Shown one piece after another: positions 52,557 through 58,330 of a stretch of DNA of 64,000 bases (positions within the stretch are counted from its first letter, which is position 1; every line of letters begins with the position of its first letter). The position numbers were made by a program, and so were the translations under genes. The stretch comes from Clostridium merdae (GTDB lineage Bacteria > Bacillota > Clostridia > Oscillospirales > Acutalibacteraceae). The notes under the pieces were generated by a model, which ran no database searches, had not been told where the DNA came from, and worked only from the letters and a program-made list of their open reading frames with translations. Where the stretch lies: contig NZ_FXLN01000004.1 in assembly GCF_900176635.1 (NCBI RefSeq), forward strand, positions 930,001-994,000, written 5' to 3'.

Positions 52557-53360
52557 TTAGTTATTGATGCCCTCTTTATACTTCTTATGGCCATTTTTGA
52601 ACACATGATAGTAAAGGGACAACTGATTTTCTACGTCTCTTGCAGATTTACCGCTGGCAATCAGGCACATGCCTTCAATCATCATCTCACGGTATACCTT
52701 TTGGCGCTTTAAGTCTGCTTTCATTCGATTCGCCATCGGAAAGTAAAAAAGGTTTGCAAACAAAATACCATACAAGGTTGCCAGGAACGCTACCGCAATA
52801 GAGGCCATCAGCGCAGCTGCGTCCGTCATATTCGAAAGCACCTGAATCAAACCCATAACGGTACCAATAATACCCAGTGTTGGTGAAAAACCACCCGCAG
52901 CAATAAACACTTCAATTTCCATGTTCTTTTTTACCATGTAGGTTTCCATATCTGCTTCCATAGTGGCTGCGATTTCTTCTGCCGGCTTCATGTCCAGCGT
53001 TAGAATCATGCCCTCTTTGAGTGGCAGAAAGCTGTCATCGCTAATGTCGGAATCATCCAGCATGGTTTGCAGTTTGAGCAGACCCTCCTTACGGCAGGCA
53101 TCTGCCATTTCGGACATTTTCTGAATCAGCTTTTCTGGATTTGGTGCATTTTTTGTAAAGACAGTATTGAGAAAAAACTTAAACGCTGCTCCAATCTCCC
53201 CTAATCCAAAGGAAAGAATAATTGCTCCCCACGTACCGCCAACAACGATAAGAAAGGGGGATGGCATAACCAAAGCGCTTAGAACGCCGTGTTCCAGCAA
53301 ATAGCCCCCAATAATAGAGCCAAATGCTATCACTACTCCAATAATTGTTGAAATATCCAC
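52557..53360 (-). CDS. motA: Flagellar stator protein MotA
   Basis: A 267-residue protein with four helices and a large cytosolic loop: MDISTIIGVVIAFGSIIGGY, SALVMPSPFLIVVGGTWGAII, FIAAGGFSPTLGIIGTVMGLIQVL and MASIAVAFLATLYGILFANLFYFPMANRM. Starts at GTG after CAAGGAGGATACAGA. A good sigma-28 -10 motif lies about 60 bp upstream. Confidence 0.95.
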   Translation of the reverse strand: MDISTIIGVVIAFGSIIGGYLLEHGVLSALVMPSPFLIVVGGTWGAIILSFGLGEIGAAFKFFLNTVFTKNAPNPEKLIQKMSEMADACRKEGLLKLQTMLDDSDISDDSFLPLKEGMILTLDMKPAEEIAATMEADMETYMVKKNMEIEVFIAAGGFSPTLGIIGTVMGLIQVLSNMTDAAALMASIAVAFLATLYGILFANLFYFPMANRMKADLKRQKVYREMMIEGMCLIASGKSARDVENQLSLYYHVFKNGHKKYKEGINN

Positions 53361-53415
53361 TCTGTATCCTCCTTGAGTTTGACGATTGCTGAAGAATCAG
53401 AAACTCTCATTACGT

Positions 53416-53442
53416 ATATCGGCAGAAGTCTTAAATATCTTG
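53416..53442 (-). promoter_or_regulatory. Candidate sigma-28 (SigD) promoter of motAB
   Basis: Reverse strand carries GCCGATAT, the exact flagellar sigma -10 consensus, with CAAG (consensus TAAA) 15 bp upstream. Position and gene fit motility control; the -35 is imperfect. Confidence 0.6.
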
Positions 53443-53533
53443 GTATAATTATTTAAAATTATAAAATTTTCTTTTAATTTACATTTTTTTCAAAATTCTA
53501 ACCATAAAAAACAAAAAATCTTGAATTTAGGGG

Positions 53534-53562
53534 TTGATTTTTAAATTAAAATAAGATATAAT
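53534..53562 (+). promoter_or_regulatory. Promoter of tRNA-Val
   Basis: TTGATT and TATAAT spaced 17 bp, ending 35 bp before the tRNA. Confidence 0.75.
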
Positions 53563-53597
53563 AACCAAGCATTCGAAAAGCACAGCAACTATAATAT

Positions 53598-53674
53598 GGA
53601 CGATTAGCTCAGCTGGCTAGAGCATTCGCTTGACGTGCGAAGGGTCATAGGTTCAAGTCCTATATCGTCCACCA
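53598..53674 (+). tRNA. tRNA-Val (anticodon GAC)
   Basis: A 77-nt cloverleaf with encoded CCA. Acceptor GGACGAT pairs with ATCGTCC, anticodon stem TTCGC/GCGAA with loop TTGACGT (anticodon GAC), T arm ATAGG-TTCAAGT-CCTAT. The 3' 49 nt are duplicated at 60365-60413, showing it is the integration target of the adjacent prophage; the tRNA itself is intact. Confidence 0.97.
53626..53674 (+). repeat. attL (49-bp direct repeat in tRNA-Val)
   Basis: TCGCTTGACGTGCGAAGGGT and the following 29 bases to the CCA end are identical to 60365-60413. The repeat covers the anticodon stem-loop and T arm. Confidence 0.93.
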
Positions 53675-53691
53675 ACGAATATTACGTAAAG

Positions 53692-53725
53692 AAACCCACC
53701 TGTTTTCAGGTGGGTTTTTTGCGTC
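53692..53725 (+). terminator. tRNA-Val terminator copy at the left end of the prophage
   Basis: AAACCCACCTG TTTT CAGGTGGGTTTTTT. The same 34 bases occur at 60419-60452 outside the right end, so the prophage carries its own copy of the host terminator. Confidence 0.9.
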
Positions 53726-53903
53726 CTGATGCCTTGCAGTTGTACCGCTGAACTCCCCCTGTCCGTCTGTCCAGTAAACTCGGTAGGTGCGCCCCGATGG
53801 ATGATGCCGCTACCGTAGGCACTCACGCACACGGGAGTGTCTGCACCTGCTGGCACGTATCTGCACCCGCCCGGCGTAGCCGTTGGCGGTGCTCAATCAC
53901 GCT
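53726..53903 (+). other. Non-coding, GC-rich structured stretch of the prophage
   Basis: No ORF fits. It is more GC-rich than the phage genes and has potential stems such as GGCACTC/GAGTGTC (about 53816-53840). In the circular form it would follow the attachment site; single-strand origin or packaging signal are possible roles, not shown. Confidence 0.4.
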
Positions 53904-53936
53904 AAGCCCCGGCAATTAGCCGGGGCTTTTTTATAA
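53904..53936 (+). terminator. Intrinsic terminator in the prophage left intergenic region
   Basis: AAGCCCCGGC pairs with GCCGGGGCTT around AATTA and is followed by TTTTT. Confidence 0.85.
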
Positions 53937-54016
53937 GAATGTATTGTATTATTATATATTATATTGTAAAATAATGGAAAATAAGACATATATCTGTTTT
54001 TGGGGAAAGGGGATGT

Positions 54017-54178
54017 ATGAAAATGCGGAAATCAATTATCTTTTTTATTGTCTTGGCATTGGTTTGCTTTTTAATTTTCATTAATGTATCTGCTAAATCG
54101 GATGATTCTATTAAGGGTGGGGGCGGCTCACCTGCAAGCTGGGGCGTTGGTCGAGATGATGTACTAAGTTCAAAATGA
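54017..54178 (+). CDS. Small secreted peptide of the prophage
   Basis: A 53-residue product. Basic start MKMRKS, hydrophobic core to about residue 22 and a likely cleavage after VSA (residue 26), leaving a mature peptide of about 27 residues with a GGGGS run and charged ends. ATG at 54017 follows GGGGAAAGGGG. A promoter-like TTGTAT-17-TAAAAT lies upstream (53944-53972 region). Could be a minor virion protein, immunity factor or signal; no homologue recognised. Confidence 0.6.
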   Translation: MKMRKSIIFFIVLALVCFLIFINVSAKSDDSIKGGGGSPASWGVGRDDVLSSK

Positions 54179-54181
54179 AAG

Positions 54182-54213
54182 AAAGGCCGTGCTTAAGAGC
54201 ACGGCCTTTTCTT
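54182..54213. terminator. Bidirectional terminator between peptide gene and repressor gene
   Basis: AAAGGCCGTGC pairs with GCACGGCCTTT around TTAAGA. The repressor stop codon lies inside the hairpin loop. Confidence 0.85.
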
Positions 54214-54411
54214 ATTAGAAATACCAAGTATGTAATCTGTAGTTACCTTATAGTATTCTGCTAAAGCTACTAAATGTTCTACTTTAATATGTCTTGTACC
54301 TGTTTCATACAAGCTATATTGTTGCTGAGTTATACCGAGAAATTCTGCAATTTCCTTTTGTCCTTTATCAGCATTTTCCCGTAATTCACGAAGTCTTTCT
54401 AAATAATACAG
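54193..54411 (-). CDS. Prophage XRE/Cro-CI-type repressor, apparent CTG start
   Basis: A 72-residue helix-turn-helix protein. From CTG at 54411 it reads (M)YYLERLRELRENADKGQKEIAEFLGITQQQYSLYETGTRHI, then VEHLVALAEYYKVTTDYILG, a complete XRE domain with recognition helix TQQQYSLYETG. Related phage repressors begin MYYLxRLR, so CTG stands exactly where ATG is expected; an in-frame stop lies three codons further upstream and no ATG, GTG or TTG start is available before the domain. AGGGTGG lies upstream at fair spacing. It faces away from the lytic operon across three operators, as in a phage immunity region. Confidence 0.8.
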   Translation of the reverse strand: MYYLERLRELRENADKGQKEIAEFLGITQQQYSLYETGTRHIKVEHLVALAEYYKVTTDYILGISNKKRPCS

Positions 54412-54445
54412 ATTACATCACCACCCTTTGCAAATATTTTATACT

Positions 54446-54461
54446 ACATTCGAATAAATGT
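54446..54461. promoter_or_regulatory. Operator O1
   Basis: ACATTCGAATAAATGT, first of three near-identical palindromes ACATT-n6-AATGT. It overlaps the likely repressor promoter (reverse-strand TATAAA at about 54436-54443). Confidence 0.8.
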
Positions 54462-54462
54462 C

Positions 54463-54491
54463 TTGACTTTACATTCGTTTAAATGTAAAAT
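54463..54491 (+). promoter_or_regulatory. Rightward (lytic) promoter of the prophage
   Basis: TTGACT and TAAAAT with a 17-bp spacer. Operator O2 occupies exactly the spacer, so repressor and RNA polymerase should compete. Confidence 0.85.
54471..54486. promoter_or_regulatory. Operator O2
   Basis: ACATTCGTTTAAATGT, second palindrome, lying between the -35 and -10 of the rightward promoter. Centre-to-centre distance to O1 is 25 bp. Confidence 0.85.
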
Positions 54492-54494
54492 GTT

Positions 54495-54520
54495 GGTATA
54501 CATTCAAAAGAATGTATACC
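54495..54520. promoter_or_regulatory. Operator O3 (26-bp perfect palindrome)
   Basis: GGTATACATTC, AAAA, GAATGTATACC: core ACATTCAAAAGAATGT with five extra paired bases on each side. It lies just downstream of the rightward -10; 29 bp centre-to-centre from O2. Confidence 0.85.
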
Positions 54521-54587
54521 ACTTTCTTCCTCGGAAGCAAGTTTCGTTCAATTAGGAATCATTATTACAAAGAAAGGGGTGCATGAA

Positions 54588-54842
54588 ATGGCAATGAACG
54601 TAATTGGAAAACGTGTAGGAAGTTTTACAGACAAAAAGACCGGAGAAGTTATCACCTTTGGAAAAATCTTTGTTGTGTATCCGGCTGACGAATCTATGAA
54701 AGGCACAGAGGGCGATATAGCCGAAGCAATTAGCTTGAAGCCTGAAATGGTCGCTCAAATCCCCGTTGGCTCTGATATTGAACTGTATTATAACAAATAC
54801 GGTCGCGTTAATGATTTTGACATTGTATCCCCGGCAAAATAA
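54588..54842 (+). CDS. Small prophage protein, likely ssDNA-binding (gpV-like)
   Basis: An 84-residue soluble protein with alternating beta-type residues: VIGKRVGSFTDKKTGEVITFGKIFVVYP and IPVGSDIELYYNKYGRVNDFDIVSP. Size, aromatic and basic content and place directly before the coat gene match the ssDNA-binding proteins of filamentous phages (about 80-110 residues) that coat progeny strands. ATG at 54588 follows AAAGGGGTGCATGAA. First gene of the lytic operon. The family itself is not proven by motif. Confidence 0.6.
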   Translation: MAMNVIGKRVGSFTDKKTGEVITFGKIFVVYPADESMKGTEGDIAEAISLKPEMVAQIPVGSDIELYYNKYGRVNDFDIVSPAK

Positions 54843-54883
54843 GCCTTTACATTATTAATCTATTTTAGAAAGGGGTCTGAACT

Positions 54884-55042
54884 ATGGAAGCTATTGTTGG
54901 AGGAATTGCAGACGTAACAACGGTTGTTGGTGCTGTGTTTACTATGATTCTTGGTAATCCGGTTCTGCTGTTCTCGGTCTGTGCAAGTGTTGCAGGTGTT
55001 GGTTTTACTATTTTCCGCAAGGCCAAAAAGACAGCAAAATAA
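54884..55042 (+). CDS. Probable major coat protein
   Basis: A 52-residue protein: short acidic N terminus MEAIVGGIAD, long hydrophobic helix (residues about 13-44) and a basic C terminus FRKAKKTAK that would contact DNA. This is the exact plan of filamentous phage pVIII-type coat proteins (about 45-55 mature residues), here without a cleaved signal peptide. ATG follows AGAAAGGGGTCTGAACT. A strong terminator follows immediately, as after gene VIII in coliphages. Confidence 0.75.
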   Translation: MEAIVGGIADVTTVVGAVFTMILGNPVLLFSVCASVAGVGFTIFRKAKKTAK

Positions 55043-55060
55043 ATCCAGCGTTCCAAAGCC

Positions 55061-55100
55061 GGGGGCGGGGCAAAAGCTCCGTCCCCTATTTCTTTTTTTG
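55061..55100 (+). terminator. Terminator after the coat protein gene
   Basis: GGGGCGGGGC pairs with GCTCCGTCCCC around AAAA (with G-T pairs) and is followed by TTTCTTTTTTT. It should give excess coat mRNA over downstream genes. Confidence 0.8.
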
Positions 55101-55120
55101 GGGGGGTTATTGATTGGATA

Positions 55121-55183
55121 ATGAAAAATTCTGTCGGTTTTTTCTTTACCTCAATTTTATTATGCTTTGTTTTGCTCGCTTGA
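55121..55183 (+). CDS. Possible 20-residue membrane peptide
   Basis: ATG at 55121, TGA at 55181; almost entirely hydrophobic after MKNSVG and ending FVLLA. The G-run upstream is a poor but possible ribosome binding site. It may be a real tiny virion or assembly protein, or chance. Confidence 0.25.
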   Translation: MKNSVGFFFTSILLCFVLLA

Positions 55184-55211
55184 TTATCTGGTTTGATTAA
55201 TGGGGTGTAAT

Positions 55212-55367
55212 ATGTTTGATTTCTATTTTTCTTGCATGAGCCTTTTTACGCACACATTAGCGGTTATTCAAAGCGTCCCGGCTCTTTCGTTTTTTCTATA
55301 TTTTATCTTGTTTGCCATGGCTGTGGCTCTCTATGCGGCATTTAACCGTAAATTAAAAAGGTGGTGA
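55212..55367 (+). CDS. Small membrane protein, candidate minor coat protein
   Basis: A 51-residue protein with a single hydrophobic helix (about residues 22-42) and a basic tail NRKLKRW. ATG at 55212 follows GGGGTGTAAT. It lies between the coat terminator and the adsorption-like gene, where filamentous phages carry minor coat genes (VII/IX). 4 bp separate it from the next gene. Confidence 0.6.
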   Translation: MFDFYFSCMSLFTHTLAVIQSVPALSFFLYFILFAMAVALYAAFNRKLKRW

Positions 55368-55371
55368 CAGT

Positions 55372-56775
55372 ATGCGCCGTTTCCTTGCTCTCTTTCTTTC
55401 TCTCTGCTTTGCGCTCTCTGGCTCGGTAGCCCTTGCCGCTGAATCTTCCCAGCCTAGCCGTATGGGCGGCTATGTCTCCATTTATGACTGGATAAATAAA
55501 AATAAAGATTCGGAGCATGTTGGTAATGGTGGCGGTGCTTCTGGTGGTGGTGCAAGCCGATTCACTAGCAAAGACGAGTACGATAGGTATGTTTCGAGTT
55601 TGCGTAAAACAACCATTTCAAAATCTGATGTTTTCCGCGCTTGGCCTGCTACTCGTGGAACTGATAATGCAAATACTCTATCTGATGTTTATCAAGAAGA
55701 TTTTGACCTTGTGCACTCTTATCCTACAGAAGAAACTCATGTATCTGTTACTAAAGAACAGGTTTTGCTTTTAAGATATGTTTCTGGTTCAACCGGTGAT
55801 CATACTTTTAATTATTCTTTTTATTTTACAGTGCCAGTTTCAGGTAAGTATATTTTATCTTTTGCACCTAATTTAACTTTCGGCTCTAATGGCTCATTAA
55901 CTAATCGTATATACAAAAACAAACCTAACGGTACTGTAGTTTTTAATGATTTAGCATTATACCCTACTGATAATGGTATGCACATTACAGATTCCTTATA
56001 TTTTGATGCGAATCAAGTCTATTGTTTTTATACAGCTTTTCATATTAATAAAACTTCACAATCTTTTCAGGGTGCTTGCTTTGTTGATATAGTGGCAGAC
56101 GATTATGCACTAGCTGGTGCGGAAGATTACGGCACTCGTCCATCTGGATATGATGGTACTTTAGCTACACCCGGTGACAATCCAAACTATATTGATAATA
56201 GCAATGTTATTAACGGCGATGTGACAACGTTGCATGATTATAGCACTAATACCACTTATAACATCACAAATTGGACTTATGACTATGGTGACCGTACATA
56301 TAATCTCACTTTGGAGGATGGCAGCACTGCTGTCGTAGTCTATGGTGATGATGGTATCACGGTCAATAAAGGTGCGATTACGACGGAGTATAAGTATTGG
56401 TCTCCAGACGGTAATTCGTCTGGTGGAAATAGTTCTAGCAGCACTCCCGGCGAAGATAATGGCGGTGGTAGCTGGTCGGTAATTGGCGAGATGCTTGGTA
56501 AGGTTTTTAAGGGTATTGCAGACTTTCTTGGTGCTATACTTGGGGCAATTTTTGGTGCTTTAACTGCTCTTTTGAGTGTGATTGTAGATGGTATTGGCGG
56601 TTTAGTTAAAAGCCTCCTATCTATTTTTGAGCAATTGCCGCCGTTGTTTGCTGGCTTTACTGCTTTTCTTGCCGCTATATTCCCTTATTTGCCTAAAGAG
56701 TTTACTTCTCTGATTATTTTAGGCATGGCGGCTGTTATTGCGGCAGGCTTGATTCGTGTGCTTATAAAGCGATAG
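55372..56775 (+). CDS. Secreted adsorption-like (pIII-type) minor coat protein
   Basis: A 467-residue protein with a signal peptide (MRRFLALFLSLCFALSGSVALA), a Gly-rich stretch near residues 52-62, beta-rich N-terminal two thirds with many Tyr, Asn, Asp and Thr, a Ser/Gly linker near 345-365 and a highly hydrophobic, Gly-rich C-terminal third ending in a transmembrane helix and LIKR. Filamentous phage pIII proteins have the same plan: exported receptor-binding domains, Gly linker and C-terminal membrane anchor. No homology to a specific receptor binder is recognised. GTGGTGACAGT precedes the ATG. Confidence 0.7.
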   Translation: MRRFLALFLSLCFALSGSVALAAESSQPSRMGGYVSIYDWINKNKDSEHVGNGGGASGGGASRFTSKDEYDRYVSSLRKTTISKSDVFRAWPATRGTDNANTLSDVYQEDFDLVHSYPTEETHVSVTKEQVLLLRYVSGSTGDHTFNYSFYFTVPVSGKYILSFAPNLTFGSNGSLTNRIYKNKPNGTVVFNDLALYPTDNGMHITDSLYFDANQVYCFYTAFHINKTSQSFQGACFVDIVADDYALAGAEDYGTRPSGYDGTLATPGDNPNYIDNSNVINGDVTTLHDYSTNTTYNITNWTYDYGDRTYNLTLEDGSTAVVVYGDDGITVNKGAITTEYKYWSPDGNSSGGNSSSSTPGEDNGGGSWSVIGEMLGKVFKGIADFLGAILGAIFGALTALLSVIVDGIGGLVKSLLSIFEQLPPLFAGFTAFLAAIFPYLPKEFTSLIILGMAAVIAAGLIRVLIKR

Positions 56776-56784
56776 GAGGACACA

Positions 56785-56943
56785 ATGGAACTTTTCGCCG
56801 CTGTTTTTAAGTTCACTTATGATGTATTAAACATTCCGATTAATGCCTATGGCTTTACCTTTTCTCTCTGGTCTGTATTTCTTTTTTCGGTTGTTGCTGG
56901 CATCGTACTTTGGTTTATATTTGGCGTTTTGGAGGGTAAATGA
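56785..56943 (+). CDS. Small prophage membrane protein
   Basis: A 52-residue protein MELFAAVFKFTYDVLN, then a hydrophobic helix (about residues 26-48) and GVLEGK. ATG follows ATAGGAGGACACA, an excellent site. Overlaps the next gene by 4 bp (ATGA). Probably a pVI- or pIX-like minor coat component. Confidence 0.65.
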   Translation: MELFAAVFKFTYDVLNIPINAYGFTFSLWSVFLFSVVAGIVLWFIFGVLEGK

Positions 56944-57134
56944 TGGACGTTACTAGTACTGTTTCGGAGGTTTCCTCTACTTTACCAATAGAAGAAATTT
57001 CTTCTGTTCCTGTACAGGATTTTTTGACTGTACCTTTCACCGATTATTCTGTAACAGATGGCTTGCTGTTGATTCTTGTTTTGATGCTACTTGGCGGCTT
57101 TATTTTCTGGTTCTTTGAAAGGAGTTTTCGCTGA
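56940..57134 (+). CDS. Small prophage membrane protein, Ser/Thr/Val-rich
   Basis: A 64-residue protein with a polar N-terminal half (TSTVSEVSSTLPIEEISS) and one helix (LLLILVLMLLGGFIFWFF) ending in ERSFR. Start overlaps the upstream stop and its stop overlaps the next start (TGATG). An exported N terminus and basic cytosolic C terminus are expected. Confidence 0.65.
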   Translation: MMDVTSTVSEVSSTLPIEEISSVPVQDFLTVPFTDYSVTDGLLLILVLMLLGGFIFWFFERSFR

Positions 57135-57316
57135 TGAATCAGACAATCCTCGAATTTTTTGGTATTGTGGGCATTGACGTTGTACCGCCCACAAACTTAG
57201 CGGAACTTATCCCCTATTTGCTCTCTGTTTTTGTTGGTTTGCTTTTGGTGCTTGCTGTATTCCGGTCGTTCACATCGATTCTCACCGGATTTTTTGCTTT
57301 TATCCGGAGGGTTTAA
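57134..57316 (+). CDS. Small prophage membrane protein before the Zot gene
   Basis: A 60-residue hydrophobic protein: MNQTILEFFGIVGIDVVPPTNLAELIPYLLSVFVGLLL in the first two thirds and RRV at the end, with one or two helices. Size and place next to the pI-like gene fit a pVI-type minor coat or assembly partner. Confidence 0.6.
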   Translation: MNQTILEFFGIVGIDVVPPTNLAELIPYLLSVFVGLLLVLAVFRSFTSILTGFFAFIRRV

Positions 57317-57318
57317 AA

Positions 57319-58212
57319 ATGGGGCTTTTTATACTAATAGCACTTGGTTTTTGCTTTGTGATGTTCCCTGTATTCCGGTGCGCTGTTTTTCATCCTGTTA
57401 AGGTGGTTTCATGTGGAGTTAAGGATATTATTTCATATTTCCGTGAGAAACGTTATAACCTTTGCCAGACTGGAGAGCTTCTCGCTTATGTTGGTTTATT
57501 TGGTAAGGGCAAGACACTTTCTGTTGTTCATAGAGTTGTTTCAGATTTTAAAAAATATGATGGAAAAATGGTCTGGTGCTCTCGCCGCAATAAATTTGTT
57601 ACACAGCAGGTACGTGTTTTGTCCAATGTAAATTTAAATATTCCATATGAGCAATTTACATCTTTAGGGCAAATCATTTATCATGCGGAAAATAGTGCTG
57701 AATTGGATGATATTAATGACACTCTTACGGTTACGCTTGTCCTTGGGGATGAATTCAGCGTTCAAATGAACTCACGCAATTTTAAAACGAACATAGACCC
57801 TTTGTTTCTCAATACATTGCTTACTTGCCGACATTATCATATCTCGCTGTTTTATACTGCACAACGATTTGGACACGTTGACGCTCTTCTACGGCAAGTA
57901 ACCTCTGCGGTTATCGATTGTAATAAACTTTGGAGATTTCAGCGGCAAAACGTATACGATGCATGGGAGATGGAAAACGCAACAAATGTGCAACTTATAG
58001 CACCTCTTGCACGTCGTGCATGGTTTGTAACTGATGCAGATTATAATGCCTATGATACATTGGCTTGTGTTGGAAATCTGCAAAAGTCGGTTAAAGATGG
58101 AGATATGCTTTCCTCGACAGAAATCTTGGCATTACAGTGCAACCAGCCCGCAAACCCCGAAGCAGTGACAAAGCCCAGCCGTAAGCTAGAGCGTATGCGG
58201 AAAGGTAAGTAA
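57319..58212 (+). CDS. Zot/gene I-type assembly ATPase
   Basis: A 297-residue protein with one N-terminal transmembrane helix (residues about 1-20), Walker A GLFGKGKT at 59-66 and Walker B LVLGDEF with D144 and E145. The rest follows the Zot/pI fold (SRNFKTNIDPLFLNTLLTCRHYHISLFYTAQRFGHVDALLRQVTSAVIDC around residues 150-200). In filamentous phages this inner-membrane ATPase drives extrusion. In coliphage pI the helix lies C-terminal to the ATPase; here it is N-terminal. It is the single best marker that the element is an inovirus. Confidence 0.88.
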   Translation: MGLFILIALGFCFVMFPVFRCAVFHPVKVVSCGVKDIISYFREKRYNLCQTGELLAYVGLFGKGKTLSVVHRVVSDFKKYDGKMVWCSRRNKFVTQQVRVLSNVNLNIPYEQFTSLGQIIYHAENSAELDDINDTLTVTLVLGDEFSVQMNSRNFKTNIDPLFLNTLLTCRHYHISLFYTAQRFGHVDALLRQVTSAVIDCNKLWRFQRQNVYDAWEMENATNVQLIAPLARRAWFVTDADYNAYDTLACVGNLQKSVKDGDMLSSTEILALQCNQPANPEAVTKPSRKLERMRKGK

Positions 58213-58301
58213 GGGGGCTTTCCGGGGCTCCGCCCTTGGGCGGCACCGAAGCCCCCGCCCGGTAGCGGGTGGGGTTGGGTGGCTATTACTTGATAATAGC
58301 C
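58213..58301 (+). promoter_or_regulatory. Candidate replication origin and packaging signal
   Basis: A compact array of hairpins between the Zot and initiator genes: GGGGGCTT/AAGCCCCC enclosing CCGCCC-TT-GGGCGG (58213-58256), CCCGC/GCGGG (58254-58269), and GGCTATTA-CTTGA-TAATAGCC (58281-58301). The last loop presents CTTGATA (58289-58295), the conserved nick sequence of pC194/pUB110-type rolling-circle origins, with the cut expected between G58292 and A58293. The GC hairpin resembles inovirus packaging signals. Confidence 0.7.
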
Positions 58302-58330
58302 TCAAATTACAGTCACTAGGAGAATAAGCA

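Noticed and set aside
54017..54178. Arbitrium (AimP/AimR) system
   Set aside because: The exported peptide is suggestive, but the element has no TPR-type AimR receptor gene.
57319..58212. Zonula occludens toxin
   Set aside because: The Zot name reflects the phage assembly ATPase family; no C-terminal toxin peptide region is evident and the context is phage morphogenesis.
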